From contig JACDDU010000002.1 of assembly GCA_013816845.1 (NCBI GenBank), forward strand, positions 248,001 to 312,000: a stretch of DNA of 64,000 nucleotides, written 5' to 3'. This document shows, piece after piece, positions 17,610 to 26,547 of the stretch; the first letter of the stretch is position 1; every line of letters begins with the position of its first letter. The position numbers and the translations under genes are program-made. Below the pieces are notes generated by a model. It was not told the DNA's origin. It saw only the letters and a list, made by a program, of their open reading frames with translations, and did no database searches. The DNA is from Gammaproteobacteria bacterium. GTDB taxonomy: Bacteria; Pseudomonadota; Gammaproteobacteria; DSM-16500.

Positions 17610-17965
17610 TATGTTTTCGCCTTATGATGAGTTCTTTTAGTCGAAGCGCGGGAATGCACTGAAGCTGAGCTTCTACTTAGAGCCGCTCTAACAGCTTGGG
17701 GATCACGAGCAATAACAGTTAAATACGCTCTTGCTGCATCTGTTGGTTTGCGTTGGCTTTGTTCCCATTTTTCAACGGTTCTTTTTTTAAGGCCAAAATT
17801 TGCTGCAAATACATCTTGTGACATATCTAATTCTTCGCGAATGGCACTCACATCTATTTTCTCAGGTATGTTTATTCGATGAGTCTTAGATAGTTTTTTA
17901 TTGCCTTTAGCATATTCTAAAGCTTCTTGAGCGCCCCTTAATAAGCTTTCGCCAATTTTACTCAT
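17609..17965 (-). CDS. HigA/XRE-type antitoxin
   Basis: A 118-residue DNA-binding antitoxin. The helix-turn-helix spans about 40-95: ISAIREELDMS-type helix, QDVFAANFGLKKRTVEKWEQ, then RKPTDAARAYL. A Ser/Lys-rich basic tail follows. It overlaps the toxin gene by 8 bases and should bind both the toxin and the upstream operator (18331-18368). This layout (toxin first, HTH antitoxin second) is that of HigBA/RelE-like pairs. Confidence 0.88.
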   Translation of the reverse strand: MSKIGESLLRGAQEALEYAKGNKKLSKTHRINIPEKIDVSAIREELDMSQDVFAANFGLKKRTVEKWEQSQRKPTDAARAYLTVIARDPQAVRAALSRSSASVHSRASTKRTHHKAKT

Positions 17966-18314
17966 GATGTGTTCCTCCGTATATTTTTACGATAGATTTT
18001 ATTATCGTCTTTAGCATCTTTTTTTCTTCTTTTGTTAAGTTAGCTCTTTCGTTTTTAGCATATGCAGTAAATAAAAAAATGGGCATATGCTGGTTATAAT
18101 AGTAATAAATAATTCTGGCGCCTCCGCGCTTTCCTTGATATTGATTGCTTGTCCATCGTATTTTACGTGCGCCACCAGTTTCAGGTATCAAGTCGCCATC
18201 AAGAGGGTTTTGTGCAATGTAATTAATAAAGCTTTCTCTTGAAGCTTCATCCATAGAGTTGCTTGCTTGTTTGATATATTCTGGCATTTCGGCAACCGTT
18301 TGGTACATGATCAA
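17958..18314 (-). CDS. HigB/RelE-like toxin
   Basis: A 118-residue toxin of the RelE/HigB superfamily. Diagnostic parts are IPETGGARKIRW, GKRGGARIIYYYY and FLFTAYAKNERANLTKEEKK, the pattern of the RelE-like subgroup that pairs with an HTH antitoxin. These proteins cleave mRNA, usually at the ribosome. The gene is first in the operon and has two palindromic operator-like sites immediately upstream. Confidence 0.88.
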   Translation of the reverse strand: MIMYQTVAEMPEYIKQASNSMDEASRESFINYIAQNPLDGDLIPETGGARKIRWTSNQYQGKRGGARIIYYYYNQHMPIFLFTAYAKNERANLTKEEKKMLKTIIKSIVKIYGGTHHE

Positions 18315-18330
18315 TCATCCTTTTCATAAG

Positions 18331-18368
18331 TATACCTCAGCGGGGTATATTGTCAACCCCATTGGGGT
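18331..18368. promoter_or_regulatory. Paired operators of the HigBA-like operon
   Basis: Two palindromes lie 17-54 bases upstream of the toxin start: TATACC-N7-GGTATA (18331-18349) and ACCCCATTGGGGT (18356-18368). They share the TACCCC-type half site. Position and repetition fit autoregulation by the HTH antitoxin. Confidence 0.6.
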
Positions 18369-18523
18369 ATAGTTAAGTTATGCTTTTTTCGCATGAAACT
18401 CAATAATATTTGCAATATTTTCATTATTAATTAACTGCTTAAGTTTCTTACCTTGATATCGTAGTCGCAAGGATTTGGTATATTAATCAGTTGGACAAAA
18501 TTCCTGATAATATTAAGGATAAT

Positions 18524-18796
18524 ATGACCATAAAAGATAAAGGTTTAGCTGCGTATCAAATTCGGAATGAACTGAAAGAGGCTGCAAGACTTTTAATGAA
18601 GGACCAAACAGCTGCCGAATGGTTAGATATGAATGAACCCCCTAAAAGCTTAAGAAGCTTAATCCAAAAGGCTTATAACCGAAATTTCGTCGGTGATAAT
18701 ACATGGGAGTATGTTATAGAAAGCGCACAAAGAACTAGGAAGGAGGTGGATGCGGCATTAGAGCTAACTCGTATAAATCATGGGCCAAAATTATGA
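18524..18796 (+). CDS. Probable toxin tail of a polymorphic toxin
   Basis: The ATG at 18524 has a strong TAAGGA site; a TTG at 18491 is the alternative. The 91-residue product has the helical pattern AAYQIRNELKEAARLLMKD...NFVGDNTWEYVIESAQRTRKEVDAAL. I associate this pattern with C-terminal domains of Rhs/CDI-type toxins, in which the large N-terminal delivery part is absent here. It overlaps the next gene by 4 bases, as toxin tails do with their immunity genes. Whether this orphan is still toxic, and what it attacks, is unknown. Confidence 0.5.
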   Translation: MTIKDKGLAAYQIRNELKEAARLLMKDQTAAEWLDMNEPPKSLRSLIQKAYNRNFVGDNTWEYVIESAQRTRKEVDAALELTRINHGPKL

Positions 18797-19317
18797 AAAG
18801 AGAAGTCACAATTCTAAAAAATAAAAATCAACCCATAGAAGTCGATATTGACCCAATACCTGATTGGGAAGGATTTGATAAATTAATTAGTTTTTTGAAA
18901 ATTTATTATTCAGCCCAGATTGTCGATAGTTATGATGGGCTTTTTAATAGAAAATGTACGTTAGAAACTGATGGTGTTAGATATCAATTGATTTTCGATG
19001 ATTGGTTTGGGAATTCATTGCGTTCGCTTGGAGTAGATAGTGATCCATTAATTATTAAAATTGGCGAAGATTTAAAAGAAAGATTGAAAGATATACAACC
19101 TGAGCCAATTGGAAGTAATAATCCTGATTACTTCCAATATCATCTTGTTTGGGATGACTTGGGTGTTGATGAAGAATATCGTTATGAAACTATTTATGAA
19201 AATAAAAATTTTCAAGTTAGAATTAATAAACCAGTTAAAATGTTTTTGTATACATTATTAATTAATGGCGAAGAACAATTCCGTTTTAACAAATGGCCTA
19301 AGAAATGGATAAGATAA
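18793..19317 (+). CDS. Immunity-like protein (DUF3630-like core)
   Basis: A 174-residue acidic soluble protein. Its first ~100 residues contain IPDWEGFDKLISFL, then RYQLIFDDWFGNSL and PLIIKIGEDLKER. Three relics downstream (19759-20609) repeat the same pattern, DWxGFDKLI...YELxHDDGYGN, with shorter C-termini. The tentative family link is DUF3630-like or Imm-type proteins. Close overlap with the toxin-like gene upstream and the tandem diverging copies downstream are the usual signs of an immunity array. The C-terminal 70 residues are unique to this copy. Confidence 0.6.
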   Translation: MKREVTILKNKNQPIEVDIDPIPDWEGFDKLISFLKIYYSAQIVDSYDGLFNRKCTLETDGVRYQLIFDDWFGNSLRSLGVDSDPLIIKIGEDLKERLKDIQPEPIGSNNPDYFQYHLVWDDLGVDEEYRYETIYENKNFQVRINKPVKMFLYTLLINGEEQFRFNKWPKKWIR

Positions 19318-19353
19318 TAAATATAAATTGATAAGATTAGATAGGAGATAGGT

Positions 19354-19674
19354 TTGATGAATAATATCATCGCGTTAGATATTAATATATATGATTCTAA
19401 ATTAGAAGTTGTAGATAACAAATCTACTGGTAAAACTTATGCATGGAGCGAATTTCAGCAATTTGTAATTGAAACAAATGATCGCGGCCCTTTTGAGGAA
19501 GATGTCTTTTTAATTTTGCAAACGAATACAGATAAGATTATAATTCCACAGAGTAAAGTCGCTTCAGATAAAGCTGAAAAATTATTTCAACATTTTCCTA
19601 ATTTCAATTTTGATATTTTAACTCAAGCAATGTCGTCTTCGCAAAATCAACAATTTATTTGCTGGAATAAATAA
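19354..19674 (+). CDS. Small immunity-array-associated protein
   Basis: A 106-residue acidic protein with a good GGAG site. The segment AWSEFQQFVIETNDRGPFEEDVFLIL and the ending QQFICWNK suggest a small PH-like beta fold, a type I have seen beside toxin-immunity arrays. It does not resemble the DUF3630-like repeats around it, so it may be immunity to a different toxin tail. It lies between the intact immunity-like gene and its relics. Confidence 0.55.
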   Translation: MMNNIIALDINIYDSKLEVVDNKSTGKTYAWSEFQQFVIETNDRGPFEEDVFLILQTNTDKIIIPQSKVASDKAEKLFQHFPNFNFDILTQAMSSSQNQQFICWNK

Positions 19675-19758
19675 TTAATTCGTTTAACTTAAAATAGATC
19701 TACGTAATTAAACTGGTAGACTTATAAAAAGGACTTCAATGTAAATAAGAAACACAAT

Positions 19759-20056
19759 ATGAAAAATTATATCCTGTACTCCAAGGAAAAAGCGTGGATT
19801 AAAAGCCTTAATATTAGATATTGAATCTTGGGAGGGCTTTGATCATATAGTAGAATTTTTAGTTGAAATCTATGATGCAAAAATAATCCGAAGGATTGAC
19901 GGCCCTGATGCGAGGCGTTGGATTTTTGAAACTAATGGAATGCAGTATGAACTAATCCATGATGATGGTTACGGTAATTATTTTATTGCTCGAACTGAGG
20001 AGAGTGAACCATTAATACGAGAAATCACAAAAGATATAGAAATGCGTTTACGTTAA
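19759..20056 (+). pseudogene. Immunity-gene relic 1
   Basis: The ATG at 19759 opens a frame (MKNYILYSKEKAW) that shifts by one base near 19800 into ESWEGFDHIVEFL...MQYELIHDDGYGNYF and ends at 20056. It parallels the first ~100 residues of the protein at 18793. One frameshift inactivates it. Confidence 0.6.
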
Positions 20057-20140
20057 GAAGATGAAGAAAAAGAGGTTAGCGATAATACTATCCCGATTTA
20101 AAAATAATGGTCGATTCAGTGATAACAAATAAGGAATAGT

Positions 20141-20445
20141 TTGAAAAATTATATTTTATTTGATCAAGATGAAAATGGCCGTCTTTCCGCCACCATTTGG
20201 ATGTACCTGATTGGGACGGTTTCGATAAATTAATTCATTTTATGGAAAAATATTACGATACAAAAATTTTAAAAAAAAAATGACGGTCCTGGTGCTAGGA
20301 AATGGATATTGGAAAGTCGCGGTATCCAATATGAATTGGTACACGATGATGGCTATGGCAACTATTTCTTAGCAAGAAATAAAGAAGCTGAGCCGCTTGT
20401 TCGTGAAATGCTAAAGACATAGAGAAACGGTTTCGCAATCAGTAA
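20141..20445 (+). pseudogene. Immunity-gene relic 2
   Basis: Starts at a TTG (20141) with an AAGGAAT site and begins KNYILFDQDENG. Frame changes near 20190, within an A10 run at 20270-20280, and near 20415 are needed to read VPDWDGFDKLIHFM, GIQYELVHDDGYGNYF and KDIEKRFRNQ. It is closely related to relic 1 and lies 84 bases after it. Confidence 0.6.
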
Positions 20446-20456
20446 TTTAGATTTTT

Positions 20457-20609
20457 ATGAAAAGCAATACTTCTTATTGCAGAAATAGAAATACCAAACT
20501 GCAAATGCAGCCATTGTGGTTTGACGATTGGAAGAGTTTTAACGAGCTTATTTCTTTTGTATTAGAAAATTTTGACGTAAGGATCGTATCCAATAAAAAT
20601 CAAGAAGGG
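20457..20609 (+). pseudogene. Immunity-gene relic 3, cut by IS3
   Basis: The frame from the ATG at 20457 includes WFDDWKSFNELISFVL and VRIVSNKNQEG, matching the start of the array proteins, and is cut at 20609 by the IS3 terminal repeat. The continuation is not recognisable on the other side of the IS. Confidence 0.55.
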
Positions 20610-21846
20610 TGATCTGCCCCGAGTTTAGTAGACACTAATTTCTAAAGTCCACTTGCAAGCTCATATTGTTCGGGCGATTTATATCCAATAAATGAATGCT
20701 TGCGTTGCCGATTATAAAATACTTCGATGTAATCAAAAATAGATTTCTTTGCTTCATCACGAGTTAAATATTTTTCATGATAAACGCATTCTGTTTTTAA
20801 TGTATGAAAGAAACTTTCCATTGCGGCATTATCCCAGCAGTCGCCCTTGCGGCTCATGCTGCATTTAATACGATTATGACGCAGCATTTGCTGGAAATTA
20901 TCCGATGCGTACTGACTGCCACGATCCGAGTGAAGTAATGCATCGGAGTTAATTTTACGCCTAAATAAAGCCATTTTGAGCGCATCAATTACCAGTGATT
21001 CTTTCATTCTATCAGACATCGACCAACCTATAATTTTGCGAGAATATAAGTCCATCACCACCGAAAGATAAAGCCAGCCTTCAACAGTCGGAATATAGGT
21101 AATATCTGTAGTCCATCGCTGATTTGGCTTATCAGCATTAAATTGTCGATTAAGATGATTACCTAATAGGTTTATTGTGCTTTGAATCAGTTGTCACTTT
21201 GAATTTCCTTTTTGTTTTTGGGCGAATATTATTTTCATTCATTATTCGCGCGATGCGATGTTTGTCACAGAGTTCATTTAAATCGACAAAATCATCGTGT
21301 ATACGACGATAACCGTAGGTTTTACGGCTCTTTTTAAATCTATCCTTAATGATGGTTAGAAAGCGTTTATCGTTGCATTTACGTTGCGATTCTGGCCTCT
21401 TGCACTATGCATAAAACCCTGCACGAGACACCGACAGCACCCTGCACATCGTTTGAATACGAAATATTTTTTTATTCTCGTCAATAAAGCGGAATTTTAT
21501 TTCGCTTCTTTTGCAAAGAATGCCGTCGCCTTTTTTAATATTTCCCGCTCCTCCTTGAGGCGGACATTTTCCTTACGCAAACGGTTTAACTCTGCAATGA
21601 GATTGGTTTGATTACCGCTTTCATCAGTAATGGTTTGATTTTTATTTTTTTCTTCACTAATCCAACTGTAAAGTGCTGATTCTTTTATTCCCAAATCTTG
21701 AGCTGTCTTGGCTATTGGTTGTGCGGATGATAATGCTAATCGTATTGCTTCATCTTTGAATTCTTTGTCGTACTTACTCATTGGTTACACCTCTTTTGAT
21801 GGTTGATTCTATCAAATTTGGTGTCTACTGAATCGGGGTCAGTTCA
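20610..21846 (-). mobile_element. IS3-family insertion sequence, orfB decayed
   Basis: Imperfect terminal inverted repeats of about 32 bases (20610 and 21846 ends; shared core CCCCGA...AGTAGACAC) bound a two-ORF element. orfA (21497-21781, 94 residues) has the HTH (AKTAQDLGIKESALYSW) and a leucine-zipper-like coil. orfB is broken by a TAG near 21410 and a frameshift near 21170; its C-terminal 139 residues (20642-21061) keep DDE-domain motifs DLYSRKIIGWSM, LHSDRGSQY and GDCWDNAAMESFF. The element inserted into relic 3 of the immunity array. No clear target duplication was seen. Confidence 0.9.
21497..21781 (-). CDS. IS3-family transposase OrfA
   Basis: A 94-residue HTH protein (HTH_Tnp_1 type). 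The DNA-binding part includes EFKDEAIRLAL and GIKESALYSWI; the C-terminus, RLRKENVRLKEEREILKKA, is the leucine-zipper dimerisation helix of IS3 OrfA proteins. It appears intact, but its partner orfB is broken, so it cannot mobilise this copy alone. Confidence 0.9.
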   Translation of the reverse strand: MSKYDKEFKDEAIRLALSSAQPIAKTAQDLGIKESALYSWISEEKNKNQTITDESGNQTNLIAELNRLRKENVRLKEEREILKKATAFFAKEAK

Positions 21847-22217
21847 AATCTACGTACCCACTCATACTCAGGAATATATAAATTTTCTTACAACATAAGA
21901 AATTTTATCGGATAAATATTTATGTCTAATAAATAAGAAAAATGAATTCAATACTTTAGAATTTATAGGACGTTACTTTACTTAAATAAGGAGGGCAAGG
22001 CAGTTAAAATTAAGAAATTTATTGTGTTAGTCTTGCACCGTACGGGCCAATCATTTGTTATTGGCACATCTTTTTGGCCGATTATTGAGCTTCTAAAGCT
22101 TTTATTTTTTCAAAATTACACTTAAAAAAGCTAAAGAATGAATAACTTTATTGAAAACCGTTATTACGAGATATACAATTCCCAAAAATAAAAGGGTGGT
22201 ATTTGCTAAGGATCAGT
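21847..22217. other. Intergenic region without recognised genes
   Basis: AT-rich DNA between the IS3 end and the next methyltransferase gene. I see no convincing coding frame. The only functional sign is an AAGGA ribosome-binding site just before 22218. Confidence 0.5.
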
Positions 22218-23465
22218 ATGAAATTCGAACAATTTTATAATTCGATTATTTCGGTAATAAGCAGAAAATTTGAAAATAATATATCCCAAGACGCAATTCA
22301 AAACTTCGCAAATAATCTATCAATTATCTTTAATGATAACAAAAGTGAAAGTTCCTTAAAAATGACTAGAATGACTATTCTTTTTGAGGGCTTTTACCAG
22401 TTTCTTCCATCAGAGTCCGAATTAAAAAAAGATCTCCTAACTATTAAAATGCAGCGCTGGGTACTTCATTTTGGTACACCTACGATAGCATTTCTACTTT
22501 CTTATATGTCACAAATCGAACAAACTAAAGATCATTTTATAAAAGTGCATGATTCAATTGGCCTGGGAATAGAATTAAGTAGCCCAATGCCTTGGCATGT
22601 TACTGCAACATTGAAATCAGCTATTGATAAAAGTAACGATGTAGTTATTGATGAACATAAAATGAATGCAGTTCTTATGCCAGAACTAAAAGAAGAGACC
22701 GGCAAATTTCTTAAAACTCATAATTCATCTGGTGGATTTACTACTACTCCGTGTGACTCCTATTCTCAGCAATTTATCAAACACGCAAAATCATTGAAAA
22801 AGAAAGGAGGTAGTGTACTCGAAATTGGTGCTGCATTTGGAGCTGCTTCTTTACAGGTGACCTCATCGGTAGTTAAAGTATTTTGTAATGACATTGAAGC
22901 AAAAAACCTTGCAGTAATCAGAAATAGATATTTACAAGGAATAAAAAAAAGCGCAAGTTCTGTGACGGGCGATGAAGAAAATTTAATACTTCTCCCGGGT
23001 TCCTTCCCAGAAGAATTGGCCGGACTGCCTAACGATTCATTTGACGCAATTTTGATTTGTCGAGTGTTACATTTTTTTCCTGGTAAAAAGATAGATCAGG
23101 CATTATCACTAATAGAGCCACTATTAAAACCTAGTGGCAGGGTTTATATCATTTGTGAAACTCCGTATTTAAAAAATTGGAAAACTTTTATTCCTGAGTA
23201 TGAAAAAAGAGTTTCGGCTGAAATTGAGTGGCCTGGCGAAATTACTGATGCAAGTAGTTTTGAAAGTAGTGGACGAGTAGCCCTTCTTCCAAAATTTGTC
23301 CACTGGATTAGTAAAGATGTTATTGAGATGGCGCTTAAAAGAAATAGTTTTGATATTGTTAATTCTTCATATATTGATCGAAAAGGCCAATTTCCTGATG
23401 ATTTGTTGTTGGATGGAAAAGAAAGCGTAGGTGTTGAAGCACGTCGAGCAAAACATCGATTTTAA
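22218..23465 (+). CDS. SAM-dependent methyltransferase with N-terminal extension
   Basis: I use the ATG at 22218 (AAGGA site) rather than the in-frame TTG at 22203; the product is 415 residues. The first ~190 residues are unrecognised. A class I methyltransferase domain follows: motif I VLEIGAAFGAAS, acidic motif FCNDIEAKN, and DSFDAILICRVLHFF plus KPSGRVYIICETP. It probably methylates a small molecule or lipid. The next gene starts 16 bases downstream, and a transporter overlaps that one, so this is a three-gene operon. Confidence 0.75.
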   Translation: MKFEQFYNSIISVISRKFENNISQDAIQNFANNLSIIFNDNKSESSLKMTRMTILFEGFYQFLPSESELKKDLLTIKMQRWVLHFGTPTIAFLLSYMSQIEQTKDHFIKVHDSIGLGIELSSPMPWHVTATLKSAIDKSNDVVIDEHKMNAVLMPELKEETGKFLKTHNSSGGFTTTPCDSYSQQFIKHAKSLKKKGGSVLEIGAAFGAASLQVTSSVVKVFCNDIEAKNLAVIRNRYLQGIKKSASSVTGDEENLILLPGSFPEELAGLPNDSFDAILICRVLHFFPGKKIDQALSLIEPLLKPSGRVYIICETPYLKNWKTFIPEYEKRVSAEIEWPGEITDASSFESSGRVALLPKFVHWISKDVIEMALKRNSFDIVNSSYIDRKGQFPDDLLLDGKESVGVEARRAKHRF

Positions 23466-23480
23466 TTTGGACGGATAATT

Positions 23481-23984
23481 ATGACAATGAAAGTTAGCTT
23501 AATGGATAGGCTGGGGTCAATGTTAAAAGAATTTATTAATGATGTAGCAGTAAAAGAGCAAGCTAAAATAGTTGATATTTATGAATGTAAAAAAAGTGGA
23601 TATATTAGAGCAGTAATTCAGCTTTCAACCAGACATGTGATTGAAAAAAATATAAGTGATATTGTTACAGATAATATGCTGATACAATGTTTTGATAAAA
23701 AAACTATAAGAACTTTAACATACATGGCTACAATTGAAAGAATGAAGCCGGATTATTCTGTCGTAGTACAACAGTTGCAAGATGAAGTTGATGAGTATAT
23801 TTTAGGAATAAAATCAAAAAGTGACAAAAATATTATTAAAAAAACACCCTCAGAAATATCTAAAGACAAAGCATTACTTGCAAAATTTAGTCCTGTTGAT
23901 GCAAGCCGAATTGGATATTTAGCTGGTATACGAGATACGGTTAAAGAATTCAAGATTAAATCAACAATAAATTGTATTAAATAA
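23481..23984 (+). CDS. Uncharacterised protein with C-terminal GYLAG motif
   Basis: A 167-residue soluble, Lys-rich protein. Its C-terminus, DASRIGYLAGIRDTVKEF, resembles that of the gene remnant at 5287. Both family members sit beside methyltransferase genes. The stop overlaps the next start (TAATG), indicating translational coupling to the transporter. No catalytic motif or membrane segment. Confidence 0.65.
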   Translation: MTMKVSLMDRLGSMLKEFINDVAVKEQAKIVDIYECKKSGYIRAVIQLSTRHVIEKNISDIVTDNMLIQCFDKKTIRTLTYMATIERMKPDYSVVVQQLQDEVDEYILGIKSKSDKNIIKKTPSEISKDKALLAKFSPVDASRIGYLAGIRDTVKEFKIKSTINCIK

Positions 23985-24739
23985 TGTCAAATACAATTGG
24001 TACTTTGTCGAATCAATCGCAATATAAATACCCATTTCTTTTCTTAGGGATTTATTTAACATTTTTGTTAGCTACTGTTTGTTTAGCGGGGAAGCTGGCG
24101 TTAATAGGTAATTTGTTAGTGCCTGGCGGGATTTTCGTATTTGGGTTTACTTTTAGCATTTGTGAAATAGTAGGGGAGGTGTATGGATATTCATATCCTC
24201 GTTTATTTATTTGGACAGGTGTTCTAGCAGAAATTATTTTTGCTCTAGTAGTTACGGGAATATCTCACCTTTCTTCACCAGAGTATTTCAAACATCAAGA
24301 AGCATACTGGCTCGTTTTTGATCCCACGCTAAGATATGTGGTGTCAAGTCTAGTAGGATTGATGGTGGGTGAATTTGTAAATGTCTACCTTTTAGCAAAA
24401 TGGAAGATAGCTTGGCGTGGTAAGTTTTTTATAGGAAGAAGTCTGGTATCAGCAGGGCTTGGACAAGCAACTCTTACAATCATTGTAGATATTTTAAATT
24501 ACTATGGAAAGATATCTTCTAGTAATTTGGTATGGATGATGATATCCGGGTATTTATGGAAAATGTGTGGCGCACTGATTCTTGTTTTTCCCGCATGGTT
24601 ACTGGTGAAATATCTTAAGAAAGTTGAAGAGGTTGATCACTACGATATCAATACAAATTTCAATCCATTTATATTTAGGCTGGATGAAAAACAGATATCC
24701 TTACCCAATAAACAATTTAGCTTTTCTTCTACAAAATAA
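23984..24739 (+). CDS. Queuosine precursor transporter, VUT (YhhQ) family
   Basis: A 251-residue inner-membrane protein with about six hydrophobic segments. It carries the VUT/YhhQ signatures: the FTFSICEIVGEVYGY motif early, GEFVNVYLLAKWKI in the middle and SAGLGQATLTIIVDILNY later. Family members import 7-cyano-7-deazaguanine or 7-aminomethyl precursors of queuosine, useful for a host-dependent bacterium that salvages tRNA-modification precursors. It is last in the operon and its start overlaps the preceding stop. Confidence 0.85.
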   Translation: MSNTIGTLSNQSQYKYPFLFLGIYLTFLLATVCLAGKLALIGNLLVPGGIFVFGFTFSICEIVGEVYGYSYPRLFIWTGVLAEIIFALVVTGISHLSSPEYFKHQEAYWLVFDPTLRYVVSSLVGLMVGEFVNVYLLAKWKIAWRGKFFIGRSLVSAGLGQATLTIIVDILNYYGKISSSNLVWMMISGYLWKMCGALILVFPAWLLVKYLKKVEEVDHYDINTNFNPFIFRLDEKQISLPNKQFSFSSTK

Positions 24740-24744
24740 AAATG

Positions 24745-25383
24745 TCAAAATTGTAATCTTACTTCAAAAAGTATGGCAATCACTTTGTCCTGGTCCTGTT
24801 TTAGCTTGGTAAGTTGCGCGTTTCCGTCTTCTTGATCTTGTTTTATGTAGTATATTGAACCATCTATAAATAGTCTGTTCAGAATAATGAGATTATTTTT
24901 AGCTAAGCAAACAATTGCATAATCTCGATCTCTCGGTGTTTTGCTTGGATCGAACAATAATACCGATTTTTCAGGAAACATAGGTTCCATTTGAGAGTCT
25001 TTCATTATTATCGCAAAAGAATTCCGATCCACTTTTTTATCCAAAATAATTTCTTTATAGTGGTGTGAATGCATATTTTTTTGCGGCCAATGTTTTATCA
25101 TTTCCCACTCAATAATTGGCACTGTGGAAATTTTCAGACTATTTTTGAGTGCATTGGGAATAATTGGTAAGGGCGTAATACCGATAAGTTGATCAACGGA
25201 TATTGAAAAAAAATTAGCAAGCGCTTCCAAAGCATGGTTTCGGGGTTTCTTGGTTTCCCCATTTAAAATATGATGCAACGTCGGCTGGGGTATTTGCGTA
25301 CGTTTTGCTAGCTCAAGGATAGAAACCCCATTATGAAGCTTTATAAGATATTTTAAATTTTCGCTAAGCGTTTGCTTACTCAT
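24745..25383 (-). CDS. XRE/S24 repressor lacking the catalytic lysine
   Basis: A 212-residue LexA/CI-like regulator. The N-terminal HTH spans about 18-65 (LELAKRTQIPQPTLHHILNG). The C-terminal S24 domain has the serine motif MKDSQMEPMFPEKS (Ser130). At the place of the catalytic lysine (K-R in LexA) the sequence reads ILNRLF, with Asn169. The protein should therefore dimerise and repress but probably cannot self-cleave. It is transcribed away from a promoter and palindrome region at 25425-25468, its likely operator. Confidence 0.8.
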   Translation of the reverse strand: MSKQTLSENLKYLIKLHNGVSILELAKRTQIPQPTLHHILNGETKKPRNHALEALANFFSISVDQLIGITPLPIIPNALKNSLKISTVPIIEWEMIKHWPQKNMHSHHYKEIILDKKVDRNSFAIIMKDSQMEPMFPEKSVLLFDPSKTPRDRDYAIVCLAKNNLIILNRLFIDGSIYYIKQDQEDGNAQLTKLKQDQDKVIAILFEVRLQF

Positions 25384-25424
25384 ATCTTTCCTAGTAATTA
25401 TTAATAATAATATTCATTTGTAAC

Positions 25425-25468
25425 TTGACAAGCGATCCTCGCAAGGGTCTAATTGAATAAAATTATTC
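25425..25468 (+). promoter_or_regulatory. Promoter with palindromic operator candidate
   Basis: TTGACA (25425-25430), a 17-base spacer and TCTAAT (25448-25453) form a good sigma-70 promoter pointing right toward the 25622 gene. It is followed by GAATAA-AA-TTATTC (25455-25468). Lying between the divergent repressor and target genes, it may be controlled by the S24 repressor. Confidence 0.5.
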
Positions 25469-25621
25469 ATATTTAGTTATTCATTCTATCTCTTAAGAAT
25501 AATTTTTACCAATAATAGCATGTGCATGACTTAATCCAAATGAAATTTGGGTAAAATGCAATTGTAAAAAAAATGGAAAGTAATATTTTATCGGAATGAA
25601 ATAGGAGCTAGTAGAATCATC

Positions 25622-26050
25622 ATGTCAGCAATTCCACTTTTATGTAATTCAATAGGGACTTACAAAGCTAAACTTTCAAGAGAAGAAAAATTCATTGCCG
25701 AAGCAGGCCTTTTCACGCTGGTTTGTGATGAAATCAAAAAAATCCTTAAAGCGGAATACAAAAATTATTTTTGTTTAATGAAATTTAATGAAGAAATGGA
25801 GAATACGATGCTTGATGCTAATTTTTTACGTTTTGTTATTAGTGATATTTTATTATCCGGAGAATATTCTTTGGAAGGAGTTGCTTACTACACCCAGTCA
25901 CCAGAAGAAGTAATTTGTGATGTAGTTTCTGGAACAAACATCGAACCATCATTGCCGTTATCTAGAAAAATTATTAATTTACATAAATCAGTCAGACCAA
26001 ATCTATATCAAGAAATTATGAAAAAAATTATTGCTGAATACCTACCTTAA
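25622..26050 (+). CDS. Uncharacterised protein divergent from the S24 repressor
   Basis: A 142-residue soluble protein, divergent from the repressor with 238 bases between. It includes FIAEAGLFTLVCDEIKK and GVAYYTQSPEEVICDVVSG. No known motif. The shared regulatory region with a good promoter suggests that it is a repressor target. Homologues of such pairs occur in prophage-like regions, but I cannot name the family. Confidence 0.6.
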   Translation: MSAIPLLCNSIGTYKAKLSREEKFIAEAGLFTLVCDEIKKILKAEYKNYFCLMKFNEEMENTMLDANFLRFVISDILLSGEYSLEGVAYYTQSPEEVICDVVSGTNIEPSLPLSRKIINLHKSVRPNLYQEIMKKIIAEYLP

Positions 26051-26492
26051 AATTAATGAAGCTTTGAATTACAGTATCGCTGTTGTTCTCTTCTCTACAG
26101 CAAGAAATATATTTCTTGCTGTAGTTTCAGTTTGCAAATTTTTCTTTGTAGCAAATAAACCACAAGCCATTCAGTAGAAGATTATTAATAAGGGAGAGAA
26201 GGTTATGCTTGGATCGGGACAGCTCCTATTAAAATCGATGCATCCCATTCAGTTGTAAAAGTCTTTTCTATTTACAATGAATAGTTTCACCAAGTTACCT
26301 CTTAAAAAAACAAAAACTAAGAAAATCATTTCAAACATAACTGTGCCGTTAAAGTTCCTTAGCATCCAAGCTTAAATAATTAATTTAAACGATATAAGCT
26401 AATTTCTAATACTCAATTCTTTCAATCCATTTGATCCCAACATAATGCAACAATTTCACTGACAGCTAGCTTACTAAACATGATAACAACTC

Positions 26493-26527
26493 GTAGCCTG
26501 GGTGGAGCGCAAAGCGGGTAACCCAGG
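26493..26527. repeat. REP-type hairpin, copy 1
   Basis: GTAGCCTGGGT and ACCCAGG arms around a GC-rich loop form an extragenic hairpin of the AGCCTGGGT...ACCCAGG type seen at four places in this window. It directly precedes the RAYT remnant at 26548. Confidence 0.75.
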
Positions 26528-26547
26528 AAATCCTATCATTATATTAG

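Noticed and set aside
21384-21611. Rightward ORF inside the IS3 element
   Set aside because: Antisense to the orfA/orfB region, whose transposase sense is clear.
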